A DNA stretch of 64,000 nt from Chryseobacterium sp. MEBOG06 (GCF_021869765.1 NZ_CP084580.1:2170001-2234000); one strand, 5' to 3'. Shown: positions 44,026 to 53,146, counted from the stretch's first letter. Translations and numbers: made by a program. Notes: a model not told the origin generated them from the letters alone.

Positions 44026-44742
44026 ATGAAACGTCTTATAGGCTTAGGTTTACTGCTTGGTTTTTCTTTTTTTAAAGCACAGGAACATGTTTCCAGCTTC
44101 AATGCAGTGACCCTGACCTACAAGTTTCATCCAAAATTTTTCCTCTATGGAGAAGGACAGCTGCGTGGTAACGAAGATTATACCTATCCCGATTATTATG
44201 AAATAAAAGGAGGGTTAGGGTATAATCTGACCCCCAATCATAAACCTTTTGTAGGGCTTGGGAGATATGTCAATTATAAAGACCACAGCTTAAGCAGAGA
44301 AGAATTCAGGGTATGGCTTCAGGATGTTATAGACGTGAAAAAGGGAATTGTAAAATTTGAAAACCGTTTTCGTGTTGAAAAAAGCTGGTTTTACGAACCT
44401 AAGACTGATCTCAGTTCCCAAAGGATGCGCTACCGATACCGTCTGAATGTAAGTGTCCCCCTGAATGCCAAAACAATCAAGAAAGGGACTGTTTTTGCAA
44501 ATGCCTATGACGAAATTTTCCTGGTTACTCCGATGAAGCCTACTTTTGCCAGAAACAGAGTATATGGCGGTTTCGGCTATCAAATCGATGAGTATTTCGG
44601 AATTGTAAGCGGATATCTCTGGCAGCGTGAATTTGAAGCCAAAGGAAATAAAAACTTACATTTTATCTATCTTGCTCTGAATATTAATATTGACGGAACG
44701 AACCACCAAACGAAAACTTATGATTTCCCGGGTGCGGATTAA
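44026..44742 (+). CDS. DUF2490 outer-membrane protein
   Basis: A 238-residue protein with signal MKRLIGLGLLLGFSFFKAQ and an amphipathic beta-strand body with Tyr/Phe-rich repeats (LTYKFHPKFFLYGEGQLRGN; RFRVEKSWFYEP; RMRYRYRLNVSVPL), like the DUF2490 family. These probably form a small outer-membrane barrel, and their role is unknown. It follows the TonB-dependent receptor after 72 bp with its own -7 box, and may serve in the same uptake. Its stop overlaps the stop of the convergent HD gene in TTAA (44739-44742). Confidence 0.82.
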   Translation: MKRLIGLGLLLGFSFFKAQEHVSSFNAVTLTYKFHPKFFLYGEGQLRGNEDYTYPDYYEIKGGLGYNLTPNHKPFVGLGRYVNYKDHSLSREEFRVWLQDVIDVKKGIVKFENRFRVEKSWFYEPKTDLSSQRMRYRYRLNVSVPLNAKTIKKGTVFANAYDEIFLVTPMKPTFARNRVYGGFGYQIDEYFGIVSGYLWQREFEAKGNKNLHFIYLALNINIDGTNHQTKTYDFPGAD

Positions 44743-45185
44743 TATTTTTCTATCAGGTAACGGTAAGATTTCAGATACTTATTAAATCTTTTGATGTCTT
44801 TGGGAGTAAGCTCCCTGTTTACTCTTCTGAGATCCATATTATCCCGAAGGTCATTCAGTTTTACAGCAACAGCAAGGAGCGATCTTTCTGTTCTTTTGAC
44901 AAAATCGTCGTAATCTTCTTCCGGATCAAATTTGGTAAGACAGCTGATCGCGAAAATAATGTATTCCGGAAAGCCCTCAGAGCGTAAATAATCGAGGCTG
45001 AATTCCACAGGGTGATCTTCTACCACATCATGTAGTACACCCACTATTTTTTCATCCAGTGTTTTACCATAATTCATCACCCGCATTACGTGAGCGATGT
45101 AAGGTGCATGGTATTTATCAGTTTGTCCTTTGTGAGCCTTATCGGCAATTTTTATTGCTTTATTGAGTAATTCTTCTTTTGTCAT
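44739..45185 (-). CDS. Small HD-domain phosphohydrolase, alarmone-hydrolase-like
   Basis: A 148-residue protein starting at MTKEELLNKAI (45185). The longer frame to 45248 adds a hydrophobic lead with no matching pattern. The HD ligands are visible: His32 in YIAHVMRVM, His52-Asp53 in VLHDVVED, and Asp in KLNDLRDNMD. This is the plan of the hydrolase domain of RelA/SpoT and of stand-alone small alarmone hydrolases that degrade (p)ppGpp. It could also be a general HD phosphohydrolase. Cytosolic. The stop codon overlaps that of the convergent DUF2490 gene. Confidence 0.8.
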   Translation of the reverse strand: MTKEELLNKAIKIADKAHKGQTDKYHAPYIAHVMRVMNYGKTLDEKIVGVLHDVVEDHPVEFSLDYLRSEGFPEYIIFAISCLTKFDPEEDYDDFVKRTERSLLAVAVKLNDLRDNMDLRRVNRELTPKDIKRFNKYLKSYRYLIEKY

Positions 45186-45265
45186 TTCGAATGAAAAGTA
45201 AAGTACAAAAATAAAAAATGCCTTAAAAAAATAAGACATTTTTATCAAGATTATTTCAGATGATT

Positions 45266-45601
45266 TTATAAATGGGTTTCATCTTCCACAGAAGCCGCTG
45301 GAGCATTGTTTTTTACGGATTCTATACCGTTTTCCATACCGTTATCAGACTCATACATCTGGCTGGTACCAATAATTTGCCCGTTTCCGGCTTTAAGGTT
45401 GAAATAACATCTGCCATCTTTAGCTGTATTTCTTTCAAATTTTGCATCATCAGGTGAATTGGTTTTTACAGATTCTATTCCGTTTTCACAGGATGGTTTG
45501 GTGCTGTATCCCTGGCTGGTTAATATAACCTGTCCGTTAGCCGCTTTAAGATTGAACTGGAAATCACCATTTGTTCTTTTTGAAATAATAAATTTTCCCA
45601 T
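45266..45601 (-). CDS. YegP/DUF1508 protein, two tandem repeats
   Basis: A 111-residue protein built of two homologous DUF1508 repeats: FIISKRTNGDFQFNLKAANGQVILTSQGY (about 4-32) and FERNTAKDGRCYFNLKAGNGQIIGTSQMY (about 55-83), each ending in a GIESVK helix. The fold is a small beta-alpha-beta unit as in YegP, whose function is unknown. No signal peptide, cytosolic. The gene lies on the same strand as the HD gene with a gap of 80 bp, which may be a shared transcript. Confidence 0.88.
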   Translation of the reverse strand: MGKFIISKRTNGDFQFNLKAANGQVILTSQGYSTKPSCENGIESVKTNSPDDAKFERNTAKDGRCYFNLKAGNGQIIGTSQMYESDNGMENGIESVKNNAPAASVEDETHL

Positions 45602-45629
45602 AATAAATAGTTTTGGATTTGTTTGATAA

Positions 45630-45941
45630 TTATTTGGAAGGCATTGCCTTTTCTATATTCGTATTGTATTTCTCAGGCTTAACAGCGTTTAAGATTTTAT
45701 ACCTTGAATCATCTTTCGGAGACTCTTTTAAGGCTATATAAACCACTGTATCTTTTGGTTGGGAAACCATCATTGTATAAAAATCTTTCTTCTTAGCAGA
45801 AGGATTTATACTTACTTTTCCTGGCAGTTCCTGATTTTGAATTTTTGAGGTATCCATTTTAGGAATTGGGAAGGTTTTTTCTTTTTTCTGAGCAAAAAAG
45901 ACTGCCGGAAACAGCAAAAGGGGAAATAATAATATCTTCAA
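45630..45941 (-). CDS. Small secreted hypothetical protein
   Basis: A 103-residue exported protein: signal MKILLFPLLLFPAVFFAQ, then a Lys-rich region (KKEKTFPIPKMD) and a beta-stranded region with the SQPKDTVVYIALKESPKD run. No known domain. It is upstream of the YegP-like gene on the same strand after 28 bp and could be in the same transcript. Probably periplasmic. Confidence 0.6.
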   Translation of the reverse strand: MKILLFPLLLFPAVFFAQKKEKTFPIPKMDTSKIQNQELPGKVSINPSAKKKDFYTMMVSQPKDTVVYIALKESPKDDSRYKILNAVKPEKYNTNIEKAMPSK

Positions 45942-46019
45942 GTGTTTTTGATTTTAGTTCATGATTTTAGTAATAATAAAAATAGCAAAAATTATTGAAA
46001 CTCAGACGTCCATTCTTTT

Positions 46020-46556
46020 TTAAACGATAATTTTATACTTTCTTGTGATGACTTCTCCGGGAAATCTCATCATGAGTTTTACTTTCTCAGTGTTTTCTTT
46101 AGTCTTATCAGAAATAATGACAATAGAGAAGTAGGAATGGTTTCCTTTAGTTATGAACTGCTCAAGTTGAAGATCTCTGTAAAGCTGTAAACTTTTATCA
46201 TTCTTCTCTTTTTTCTTATCCATCCAGAATATATCAGCTTTTAAATAATTAGGATTGTTTTTTGTCTGATTTTTAATTTCATCAATTATAAAAGGATATT
46301 TTTTAAGAATCATTTCTGCATTCTCACAAAGTTTTCTTTCCCATTCCTGCATCAACTCCGAGCCACAGAAGATGGCCTGACCTTTCTTAAGGACAGGTTT
46401 GGGTTTTTGGGGTTTGTTTTCATAGGCATTCAGCATTTTGCCTAAAACCCGATCTTCCAAAATACCGTGACATCTTAGGGTATCATTAGGCCGGGTTTGT
46501 GAAAGTGAAATATTGTATATGAGAATTGTGAAAAGAAAAAATAATTTAAATTTCAT
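46020..46556 (-). CDS. Secreted hypothetical protein
   Basis: A 178-residue exported protein. Signal MKFKLFFLFTILIYNISLSQ is followed by a basic/hydrophilic body with two cysteines near residues 29 and 64 that may form a disulfide (LRCHGIL; IFCGSEL) and a third in KLCENAEM. No known family. It is upstream of the 45630 gene in the same orientation with a 78-bp gap. Secreted or periplasmic; role unknown. Confidence 0.55.
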   Translation of the reverse strand: MKFKLFFLFTILIYNISLSQTRPNDTLRCHGILEDRVLGKMLNAYENKPQKPKPVLKKGQAIFCGSELMQEWERKLCENAEMILKKYPFIIDEIKNQTKNNPNYLKADIFWMDKKKEKNDKSLQLYRDLQLEQFITKGNHSYFSIVIISDKTKENTEKVKLMMRFPGEVITRKYKIIV

Positions 46557-46582
46557 GTTTAGTTTTATCCATTAAATATATA

Positions 46583-46609
46583 AAAAACGCCTCATTTTCG
46601 AGGCGTTTT
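46583..46609 (-). terminator. Rho-independent terminator of the fad operon
   Basis: A perfect 10-bp stem AAAACGCCTC / GAGGCGTTTT with a 6-nt loop, 26 bp downstream of the acyl-CoA dehydrogenase stop; the minus strand continues with T residues. Confidence 0.9.
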
Positions 46610-46634
46610 AAATCAAATTTATGGTATGTAAATA

Positions 46635-48410
46635 CTAATAAGTTCCTTTCTCAATATAATGAGCTGCTACTTTCTCAGTAAGAGCCACTACATTTGGATG
46701 GTTGGTATATTTTGTAAATCTTCTTAATCCTGAAAGCATCATTCTCTGCTCATCTCCTTCAGCGAAAGAAACAATTCCTTCTTTAGCAGCAACGATGATT
46801 TTCTCAACAGCCTTATAAAGGTTCAGCTGAGCCATAGCAGCTTGTACAGAATCAGGAGAGAAGTGTTTCTCAGCTCTTAATACTGCAGATTCTGCCATAT
46901 AGATCTGGTTAAGAATTTCAGAAGCATTCAGTAATAAATGCTGTTGTTTTTCAATATCCATCATGAATTTCTGAAGAGCAGCCCCTGAAACCATTAAGAA
47001 TACTTTCTTAAGATTAGCAATGATTGATTTTTCCTCACTCATAAATTCTGAATAATCAGGAACTTCAAATGAAGGGATTCCCATCAATTCTTTACTGATT
47101 GCCATTGCAGGAGATAAAAGGTCTAACTCACCTTTCATAGCTCTCTTAATAAGCATTCCCACCGCTAATAATCTGTTGATTTCGTTAGTTCCTTCATAGA
47201 TTCTTGAAATTCTTGAATCTCTCCATGCTGCTTCCATTGGAGTATCTTCAGAGAATCCCATTCCTCCGTACACCTGTATTCCTTCATCTGCAGTGTGTTG
47301 TGCAAGATCTGAAACGAATACTTTAAGGATTGAACATTCTACAGCAAATTCTTCTACTCCTTTTAGTTCTGCAGCCTGATGATCCATTCCGCCTGCAACC
47401 AATTCGTCAATTTTATCCTGAACATTTTTAGCAGCTCTGTAAGAACCAGCCTCACTTACGAAAACGCCGGTTGCCATTTCAGCAATTTTTTTTCTGATGG
47501 CCCCAAAAGTAGCGATAGAAACACCAAACTGTTTTCTTTCGTTAGAATATTGAATGGAATGGTTTAAAATTCTTCTTTGTGCATCAAGACAAGCTGCAGC
47601 CAATTTGATACGGCCAACGTTTAATGCATTTAAAGCGATTTTAAAACCATTATTTCTTTCTCCTAAAAGATTTTCCACAGGAACCTTCATATCATTGAAG
47701 AATACCTGACGGGTAGAAGAAGCACGAATACCTAATTTGTGTTCTTCTTCTCCGAAAGTTAAGCTTTCAGGATTTTCAAGTTCTGATCTGTTGATAACGA
47801 ACCCTGTAATATTTTTATCATCATCTATTTTAGCAAACAATGTGAACGTATCAGCAAATCCTGCATTAGAGATCCACATTTTTTGTCCATTGATGATATA
47901 GTGTTTTCCGTCTTCGGAAAGCTTTGCCCTTGTTTTTCCTGAGTTGGCATCAGAACCTGCATCCGGCTCTGTAAGACAATAAGCTCCGAATTTTGTTCCT
48001 GTTGCTAAATCCGGAAGGTATTTTTTCTTTTGTTCCTCAGTTCCGTAAAGAACGATAGGCAGAGTACCAATTCCGGTATGTGCTCCATAGGCTGTTGCCA
48101 ATGAACCTGTAGTTCCGGAAATGTAGTCACAGGCAAGCATTGTGGTAACAAAGCCCATTCCAAGACCTCCGTATTCCTCAGGAACAGAGATTCCCAGCAT
48201 ACCCATATCACCTAGTTTACGCATAGTCTCTTCTGTGAATGCATAATCTTTCTTTTCAAAACGTTCTCTTTGAGGAACTACCTCTCTGTCAATAAATTCT
48301 TTTGCAGAATCACGAAGCATCTTTTGCTCTTCGTTCAGTTCTTCAATACTGAAAATTTCATTTGCAGGAATTTGTTTGATCAGGAATTCCCCGCCTTTTA
48401 ATGTAGCCAT
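46635..48410 (-). CDS. fadE: Acyl-CoA dehydrogenase (FadE-like)
   Basis: A 591-residue flavoenzyme that makes the first oxidation of acyl-CoA in beta-oxidation. N-terminal alpha-domain (FDREVVPQRERFEKKD, GVPEEYGGLGMG), middle beta-domain with the acyl-CoA dehydrogenase signatures (YCLTEPDAGSDA, KMWISNAGFADTF), the C-terminal bundle with GGMGFSEDTPMEAAWRDSRISRIYEGTNEINR holding the catalytic Glu in YEGTNE, and a C-terminal extension of about 160 residues after the core. This long form matches the Bacillus FadE group. It is the last gene of the marR-fadN-fadA-fadE operon and is followed by a terminator. Electrons pass to ETF, not encoded here. Confidence 0.95.
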   Translation of the reverse strand: MATLKGGEFLIKQIPANEIFSIEELNEEQKMLRDSAKEFIDREVVPQRERFEKKDYAFTEETMRKLGDMGMLGISVPEEYGGLGMGFVTTMLACDYISGTTGSLATAYGAHTGIGTLPIVLYGTEEQKKKYLPDLATGTKFGAYCLTEPDAGSDANSGKTRAKLSEDGKHYIINGQKMWISNAGFADTFTLFAKIDDDKNITGFVINRSELENPESLTFGEEEHKLGIRASSTRQVFFNDMKVPVENLLGERNNGFKIALNALNVGRIKLAAACLDAQRRILNHSIQYSNERKQFGVSIATFGAIRKKIAEMATGVFVSEAGSYRAAKNVQDKIDELVAGGMDHQAAELKGVEEFAVECSILKVFVSDLAQHTADEGIQVYGGMGFSEDTPMEAAWRDSRISRIYEGTNEINRLLAVGMLIKRAMKGELDLLSPAMAISKELMGIPSFEVPDYSEFMSEEKSIIANLKKVFLMVSGAALQKFMMDIEKQQHLLLNASEILNQIYMAESAVLRAEKHFSPDSVQAAMAQLNLYKAVEKIIVAAKEGIVSFAEGDEQRMMLSGLRRFTKYTNHPNVVALTEKVAAHYIEKGTY

Positions 48411-48430
48411 ATTTTTTTTATTTATTTTTT

Positions 48431-48527
48431 GTAAAAAGTATAATGTAAAATGTACACTGTACTTTTATTTGGATATTATTTTATAAGCCTTTAATACTTT
48501 ATATATTGTACAACTGACATTGTACTT
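48431..48527. repeat. Repeat copy A, between fadE and fadA
   Basis: Contains TATAATGTAAAATGT (48439-48453, shared exactly with copy B) and ACATTGTAC (48517-48525, shared with copies B and C), the second ending directly at the fadA stop codon. Confidence 0.65.
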
Positions 48528-49706
48528 TTACAAAAGTTCAAAAATTGAAGCTGCTCCTTGACCTGTTCCAACGCACATAGAAACCATTCCGTATTTGTTA
48601 CCACGTTTTCTCATTTCATCAAGAAGTTGAACGGTAAGCTTTGTTCCTGTACATCCAAGCGGGTGACCTAAAGCAATTGCTCCTCCGTTTACGTTTAAGA
48701 TATCCGGGTTTAAGCCTAATTCTTTTTTAATAGCAACTGATTGAGAGGCGAAAGCTTCATTAAGTTCAATAAGTTCGATGTCTTTTAATTCTAAACCTGC
48801 CTGTTTTAAAGCTTTTGGAATAGCATAGATAGGTCCCATACCCATAATTCTTGGCTCCAGTCCGGCAGCTGCATAAGCAACTAATCTTGCTTCCGGTTCC
48901 AATCCTAATTCTTTTACCATTTCTTCGCTCATTACCATTACGAAAGCTGCTCCGTCACTCATCTGAGAAGAGTTTCCGGCAGTTACGCTTCCTCCGTTAG
49001 CGAATACAGGTCTTAATTTTGCTAAACCTTGTAATGAAGTATCTGCTCTTGGTCCTTCATCTACCGAGAAATCAAACTTCTTAGTCTGCATTTTCTGGTT
49101 TTCGTCCAGGAAATTATATTCTACAGGGATAGGAACAATCTGCTTGGCAAATCTTCCTTCCTGATTTGCTTTTAAAGCCTTCATATGAGACTCAAAAGCA
49201 AACTGATCCTGTTCTTCTCTTGTTATATTGTATTGCTTGGCTACTTCTTCTGCAGTATAGCCCATTCCCCAATAATAATCAGGATTTGTTTTTGCTATAT
49301 CCGTTTCCGGAACCGGCTTGTACCCACCCATCGGAATGTAAGACATAGATTCTGTACCACCAGCGATGATGCAGTCTGCCATACCAGCCTGAATTTTTGC
49401 TGACGCAATAGCAATAGCCTCACTTCCTGAAGCACAGTATCTGTTTACAGTAACTCCCGGAACTTTATCAGTATTTAAACCCATCAAAGAGATCAGACGT
49501 GCAACGTTAAGCCCTTGTTCAGCTTCAGGCATTGCATTTCCTACGATAAGGTCATCAATTCTATTTTTATCTAATTGTGGTAGCTCAGCCATTAATTTTT
49601 CAATAACGGTAGCCGCCATTACATCAGGACGAGTAAAACGCAGTGATCCTTTTGGTGCTTTTCCTACTGCTGTTCTGAATCCTTTTACTATGTATGCTGT
49701 TTTCAT
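48528..49706 (-). CDS. fadA: Acetyl-CoA C-acyltransferase (thiolase, FadA)
   Basis: A 392-residue 3-ketoacyl-CoA thiolase, the final step of beta-oxidation. Nucleophile Cys91 in NRYCASGS, His348 in GHPLGCTG and Cys378 in MCVGTGQG complete the active site. NEAFA is intact. Compared with the thiolase at 4283 it has a GCTGT rather than GASGA after the His. It lies between fadE and the inserted four-helix-bundle gene, on the same strand. Its chain-length preference is presumably long, since it belongs to the operon with the multifunctional FadN. Confidence 0.95.
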   Translation of the reverse strand: MKTAYIVKGFRTAVGKAPKGSLRFTRPDVMAATVIEKLMAELPQLDKNRIDDLIVGNAMPEAEQGLNVARLISLMGLNTDKVPGVTVNRYCASGSEAIAIASAKIQAGMADCIIAGGTESMSYIPMGGYKPVPETDIAKTNPDYYWGMGYTAEEVAKQYNITREEQDQFAFESHMKALKANQEGRFAKQIVPIPVEYNFLDENQKMQTKKFDFSVDEGPRADTSLQGLAKLRPVFANGGSVTAGNSSQMSDGAAFVMVMSEEMVKELGLEPEARLVAYAAAGLEPRIMGMGPIYAIPKALKQAGLELKDIELIELNEAFASQSVAIKKELGLNPDILNVNGGAIALGHPLGCTGTKLTVQLLDEMRKRGNKYGMVSMCVGTGQGAASIFELL

Positions 49707-49720
49707 TATGTAAATTTTAT

Positions 49721-49780
49721 GTAAAATGTATAATGTAAAATGTCAGTTGTATTGTTTTACGTACAGACTACATTGTACAA
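49721..49780. repeat. Repeat copy B, left bracket of the four-helix-bundle gene
   Basis: Contains TATAATGTAAAATGT (49729-49743) and ACATTGTACAA (49770-49780). The inner ATGTAAAATGT (49733-49743) is the reverse complement of ACATTTTACAT in copy C. Confidence 0.65.
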
Positions 49781-49782
49781 TT

Positions 49783-50136
49783 CTATTTTGAATAATTTTG
49801 TTTTAACTTGATTATCATGTTTTGAACATGTTTGATTTCGGATATTAGCAAATCAAAATCATCTTTTTTAATGAACTCCAAATCATTGGCAATTATAATT
49901 TGGGTTTCAAATTCAAAAGAAGAACCTAATGCAATGTTTAAGAATTGACAAAATTGAGGATTGGTATCTCTTCCTGCTCCTTCAGCAATATTTGATGGAA
50001 TTGAATAAAGACTTCTTCTTGACTGTGAGGTCAATCCAAATAATTCTTCTTTAGGAAAATTCTTAGAAATAATATAGTAATGCTTACAAAGCGATATTGA
50101 TTTCTTCCAAACCTCTAATTCCCTGAAATTATGCAT
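49783..50136 (-). CDS. Four-helix-bundle protein (S23/IVP family)
   Basis: A 117-residue protein of the four-helix-bundle family first seen as 23S rRNA intervening-sequence-encoded proteins: LEVWKKSISLCKHYYIISKNFPKEELFGLTSQSRRSLYSIPSNIAEGAGR is the conserved opening (LEVWK, NFPKEE, SIPSNIAEG), followed by CQFLNIALGSSFEFETQI. Function unknown; often found scattered singly and within rRNA insertions. It interrupts the fad operon between fadN and fadA and is bracketed by inverted repeats (copies B and C), so it looks like a small mobile cassette. All genes here still point in the same direction. Confidence 0.9.
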   Translation of the reverse strand: MHNFRELEVWKKSISLCKHYYIISKNFPKEELFGLTSQSRRSLYSIPSNIAEGAGRDTNPQFCQFLNIALGSSFEFETQIIIANDLEFIKKDDFDLLISEIKHVQNMIIKLKQNYSK

Positions 50137-50140
50137 GTCA

Positions 50141-50175
50141 ATACTTTTTACATTTTACATCCGACATTGTACAAA
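50141..50175. repeat. Repeat copy C, right bracket of the four-helix-bundle gene
   Basis: Contains ACATTTTACAT (50150-50160, inverted relative to copy B) and ACATTGTACAA (50164-50174), directly before the fadN stop codon. Confidence 0.65.
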
Positions 50176-52581
50176 TTAATTTCTTAACGGTTTACCATTC
50201 TGTAACATATACTGAATTCTCTCCAAAGTTTTTCTTTCTCCACAAAGTTGAAGGAATGTTTCTCTTTCAAGATTAAGTAAATATTGCTCGGTCACTACAG
50301 TTGGTTCAGAAAGATTTCCACCTACCATTACGTTAGCCAGTTTATCTGCAATTTTCTTATCGTGGGCAGAAATAAAGTTTCCTGTTAACATCTGATCTGT
50401 TCCTACATAGAACATACCTAATGCATCTTTCCCAAGAACTTTAACTTTTTGTTCGATAGGTTGTGTATAGCCTTGTTCTGCTAATAACTTAGCCACTTTT
50501 TTGGCTTCTGCAATCTGTCTGTTTTTGCTTACAGAAACAATGTCTTTTCCTTTTTCAAGAATACCCATGTCATAAGCTTCATAGGCAGAAGTAGCTACTT
50601 TACCCATTGCGATATTCATGAAAGCCTCACGAAGTCTGTTGTTTTTAACATCATCATTATGAAATTCTCTGGAAGTTCTCAAAGTAAGTTCTTTGGTACC
50701 GCCTCCGCCAGGAATTACACCTACTCCGGTTTCCACAAGACCGATATATGTTTCTGCAGCAGCAACAACTCTGTCAGCGTGCATTGTCATTTCACATCCG
50801 CCTCCTAAGGTCATTCCGTGTGGAGCAACAACTACAGGAATAGAGGAGTAGCGTACTCTCATCATTGATTTCTGGAAATAAGCGATTGCCATATTCAAAT
50901 CATCCCAATCCTGCTCAATAGCCATCATAAGGATCATGGCAAGGTTAGCTCCTACAGAGAAGTTCGTTCCCTGATTTCCTACTACCAGTCCGTCATATTC
51001 TTTTTCAGCTAAATCAATAGCTCTGTTCAGCCCATCAAGAACCTCACCTCCAAGAGAGTTCATTTTTGAACGGATCTCGAAGTTGATAATTCCATCTCCC
51101 AAATCTTCAATAGACGCTCCGGAGTTGCTCCAAAGAGTTTTGTTTTTTCTGATATTATCTAAGATGATGAAAGCATCCTGACCCGGAATATTATTATAGC
51201 TTCCTGAGTTTTTATCGTAGTAGATGCTTTGCCCTTCATCGTTTACTTTGTAGAAAGTTTCTCCTTTTTCCGCTAAAGATTTTACCCAGTCTGAAACTTC
51301 GTATCCTGCATCTTTTGCAAGCTCAATACCTTTGGCTACACCTACTGCATCCCAGATTTCAAATGGTCCGTTTTCCCATCCGAAACCGGCTCTCATGGCA
51401 TCGTCAATTTTATAAACTTCGTCAGAAATTTCAGGTACTTTATGCGAAACATAAGCGAATAGAGCTCCGAAAGATTTTCTGTACAATTCACCAGCTTTAT
51501 CTTTACCACCAATTAGTACCTTGAACCTGTCAATTGGTTTATCAATAGCTTTTGTTAATTCCAGAGTAGGGAATGATGATTTTCCTTGAAGCTCATACTC
51601 CAGGGTATCAAGATTTAATCCGTGAATTTCAGATTTTCCATCTGCATTTTTCACTTTTTTATAGAATCCCTGCTCAGTTTTTGATCCTAACCATTTATTA
51701 TCCATCATTGTCTGGATATAGGCTGGAAGAGCGAAGACATCATTAAAATTATTAGCCTCGGCACCGCTTTGACGGACACCATTGGCGACCATTACCAAGG
51801 TATCAAGACCTACAACATCAGCTGTTCTGAACGTTGCCGATTTCGGACGTCCGATAACAGGACCGGTTAGTTTATCAACATCAGAAACCGTAAGTCCCAG
51901 TTTCTGTACATTATGAAGAAGATCCATCATGGAGAATACTCCGATTCTGTTGGCAATGAAAGCCGGAGTGTCTTTGGCTAAAACTGTTGTTTTACCTAAG
52001 AACTTTGCCCCATAGCTCATGTAGAAGTCTATAATCTCAGGATCCGTATCGTTGGTAGGAATAATTTCTAAAAGAGGAAGATATCTCACTGGGTTGAAGA
52101 AGTGGGTTCCTGCGAAGTATTTTTTGAAATCGTCACTTCTGCCTTCTGTCAGGAAGTGAATAGGAATACCTGATGTATTGGAAGAAATCAATGTTCCCGG
52201 TTTTCTGAACTGTTCAATCTTCTCGTATACTGACTTTTTGATATCAAGTCTTTCTACTACTACTTCAATGATCCAGTCTGTGTTTTTTATTTTCTGTAGA
52301 TCATCGTCGAAGTTTCCAACCTTAATTCTGTCTGCAAACTTTGGTGAATAAAGAAGTGCAGGGCTTGCTTTTTTAAGTTTTTCAAAGTTTTCGGAAGCAA
52401 TTCTGTTTCTTACTGCTTTGTCATCTTTGGTCAAACCTTTTTTTTGTTCAGCTTCAGTAAGTTCAAAAGGAACAATATCCAATAGTGATACTTCAACACC
52501 AATGTTGGCGAAGTGAGCAGCGATACCGCTTCCCATAATTCCTGAACCAAGAACCGTTACATGTTTGATTCTTCTTTTCAT
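50176..52581 (-). CDS. fadN: 3-hydroxyacyl-CoA dehydrogenase / enoyl-CoA hydratase (FadN-like)
   Basis: An 801-residue multifunctional beta-oxidation enzyme. The N-terminal half is the 3-hydroxyacyl-CoA dehydrogenase (NAD loop GSGIMGSGIAAHFANIG at 12-28; the catalytic His in GTHFFNPVRYLPLLEIIP; second dehydrogenase-like segment), the C-terminal half an enoyl-CoA hydratase/crotonase domain (VGNQGTNFSVGANL, PHGMTLGGGCEMTMH, ETGVGVIPGGGGTKEL) with the two catalytic Glu. This order (dehydrogenase first, hydratase last) is the FadN arrangement of Bacillus, opposite to E. coli FadB. First structural gene after marR; 54-bp gap. Followed by the bracketed insert, then fadA. Confidence 0.94.
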   Translation of the reverse strand: MKRRIKHVTVLGSGIMGSGIAAHFANIGVEVSLLDIVPFELTEAEQKKGLTKDDKAVRNRIASENFEKLKKASPALLYSPKFADRIKVGNFDDDLQKIKNTDWIIEVVVERLDIKKSVYEKIEQFRKPGTLISSNTSGIPIHFLTEGRSDDFKKYFAGTHFFNPVRYLPLLEIIPTNDTDPEIIDFYMSYGAKFLGKTTVLAKDTPAFIANRIGVFSMMDLLHNVQKLGLTVSDVDKLTGPVIGRPKSATFRTADVVGLDTLVMVANGVRQSGAEANNFNDVFALPAYIQTMMDNKWLGSKTEQGFYKKVKNADGKSEIHGLNLDTLEYELQGKSSFPTLELTKAIDKPIDRFKVLIGGKDKAGELYRKSFGALFAYVSHKVPEISDEVYKIDDAMRAGFGWENGPFEIWDAVGVAKGIELAKDAGYEVSDWVKSLAEKGETFYKVNDEGQSIYYDKNSGSYNNIPGQDAFIILDNIRKNKTLWSNSGASIEDLGDGIINFEIRSKMNSLGGEVLDGLNRAIDLAEKEYDGLVVGNQGTNFSVGANLAMILMMAIEQDWDDLNMAIAYFQKSMMRVRYSSIPVVVAPHGMTLGGGCEMTMHADRVVAAAETYIGLVETGVGVIPGGGGTKELTLRTSREFHNDDVKNNRLREAFMNIAMGKVATSAYEAYDMGILEKGKDIVSVSKNRQIAEAKKVAKLLAEQGYTQPIEQKVKVLGKDALGMFYVGTDQMLTGNFISAHDKKIADKLANVMVGGNLSEPTVVTEQYLLNLERETFLQLCGERKTLERIQYMLQNGKPLRN

Positions 52582-52635
52582 ATGTAAATTTTTATTTTTA
52601 TAAGATTACAGGCAACCCTGAGGTTTCCTTATAAT

Positions 52636-53088
52636 TTATTTTCTGTTATTTAATAATTCGTTTGCTATTTTCATGATTTCGGTCATCACATCTTTGAAAG
52701 CGTCCATCTTTTCCGGGGCAATTTTTTCCATTACCTTCTTATTAAAGTTGACAACGACTTCCTTTGACATATTTCTGGAGTTTAATCCTTTATCTGTAAG
52801 CTTTATGATAACCTCTCTTTTATCAGTGGTTGTCTTTTCCTTATAGATATATCCGTTATCTTCCAGAAGTTTGATGATTCTCGTTAAAGAGGTGGGTTCT
52901 ATAGCCATCTTTGGGCCAAGATTCGTGCTGCGGGTTCCTTCTTTGGGATCAATTTTAAGAAGGGTGAGGGCTTGTACCGCTGTCGAATCGTGCTCCTGGG
53001 CTAGTTCTGTGTACATTTTAGAAACAGCCAGCCAGGTCTGTTTTAAAATTAAATCTACGTTTTCTATTTTTTCCTTATTATTATCCAT
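52636..53088 (-). CDS. MarR-family transcriptional regulator
   Basis: A 150-residue winged-helix regulator starting at MDNNKEKIE (53088; the adjacent ATG at 53091 is equivalent). The frame could open at 53115, but that codon lies inside the -7 box. The DNA-binding part has AVQALTLLKIDPKEGTRSTNLGPKMAIEPTSLTRIIKLLEDNGYI, followed by the wing (KTTTDKREVIIKLTDKG). It is the first gene of the fadN-fadA-fadE operon and probably represses it, with acyl-CoA or a fatty acid as the signal. Two palindromes at the promoter fit MarR binding. Confidence 0.92.
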   Translation of the reverse strand: MDNNKEKIENVDLILKQTWLAVSKMYTELAQEHDSTAVQALTLLKIDPKEGTRSTNLGPKMAIEPTSLTRIIKLLEDNGYIYKEKTTTDKREVIIKLTDKGLNSRNMSKEVVVNFNKKVMEKIAPEKMDAFKDVMTEIMKIANELLNNRK

Positions 53089-53112
53089 CATTTTTGCGCC
53101 AATGGTTTTACC

Positions 53113-53146
53113 CAAATTTAGTAAATATTATGCATGCATAGTATTT
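53113..53146 (-). promoter_or_regulatory. marR-fad promoter and proximal MarR operator
   Basis: The minus-strand -7 box TAAATTTG is at 53113-53120. A 24-bp palindrome with one mismatched pair (53123-53146, core TATGCATGCATA) overlaps the region between -7 and -33, so a bound repressor would block RNA polymerase. Confidence 0.75.
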
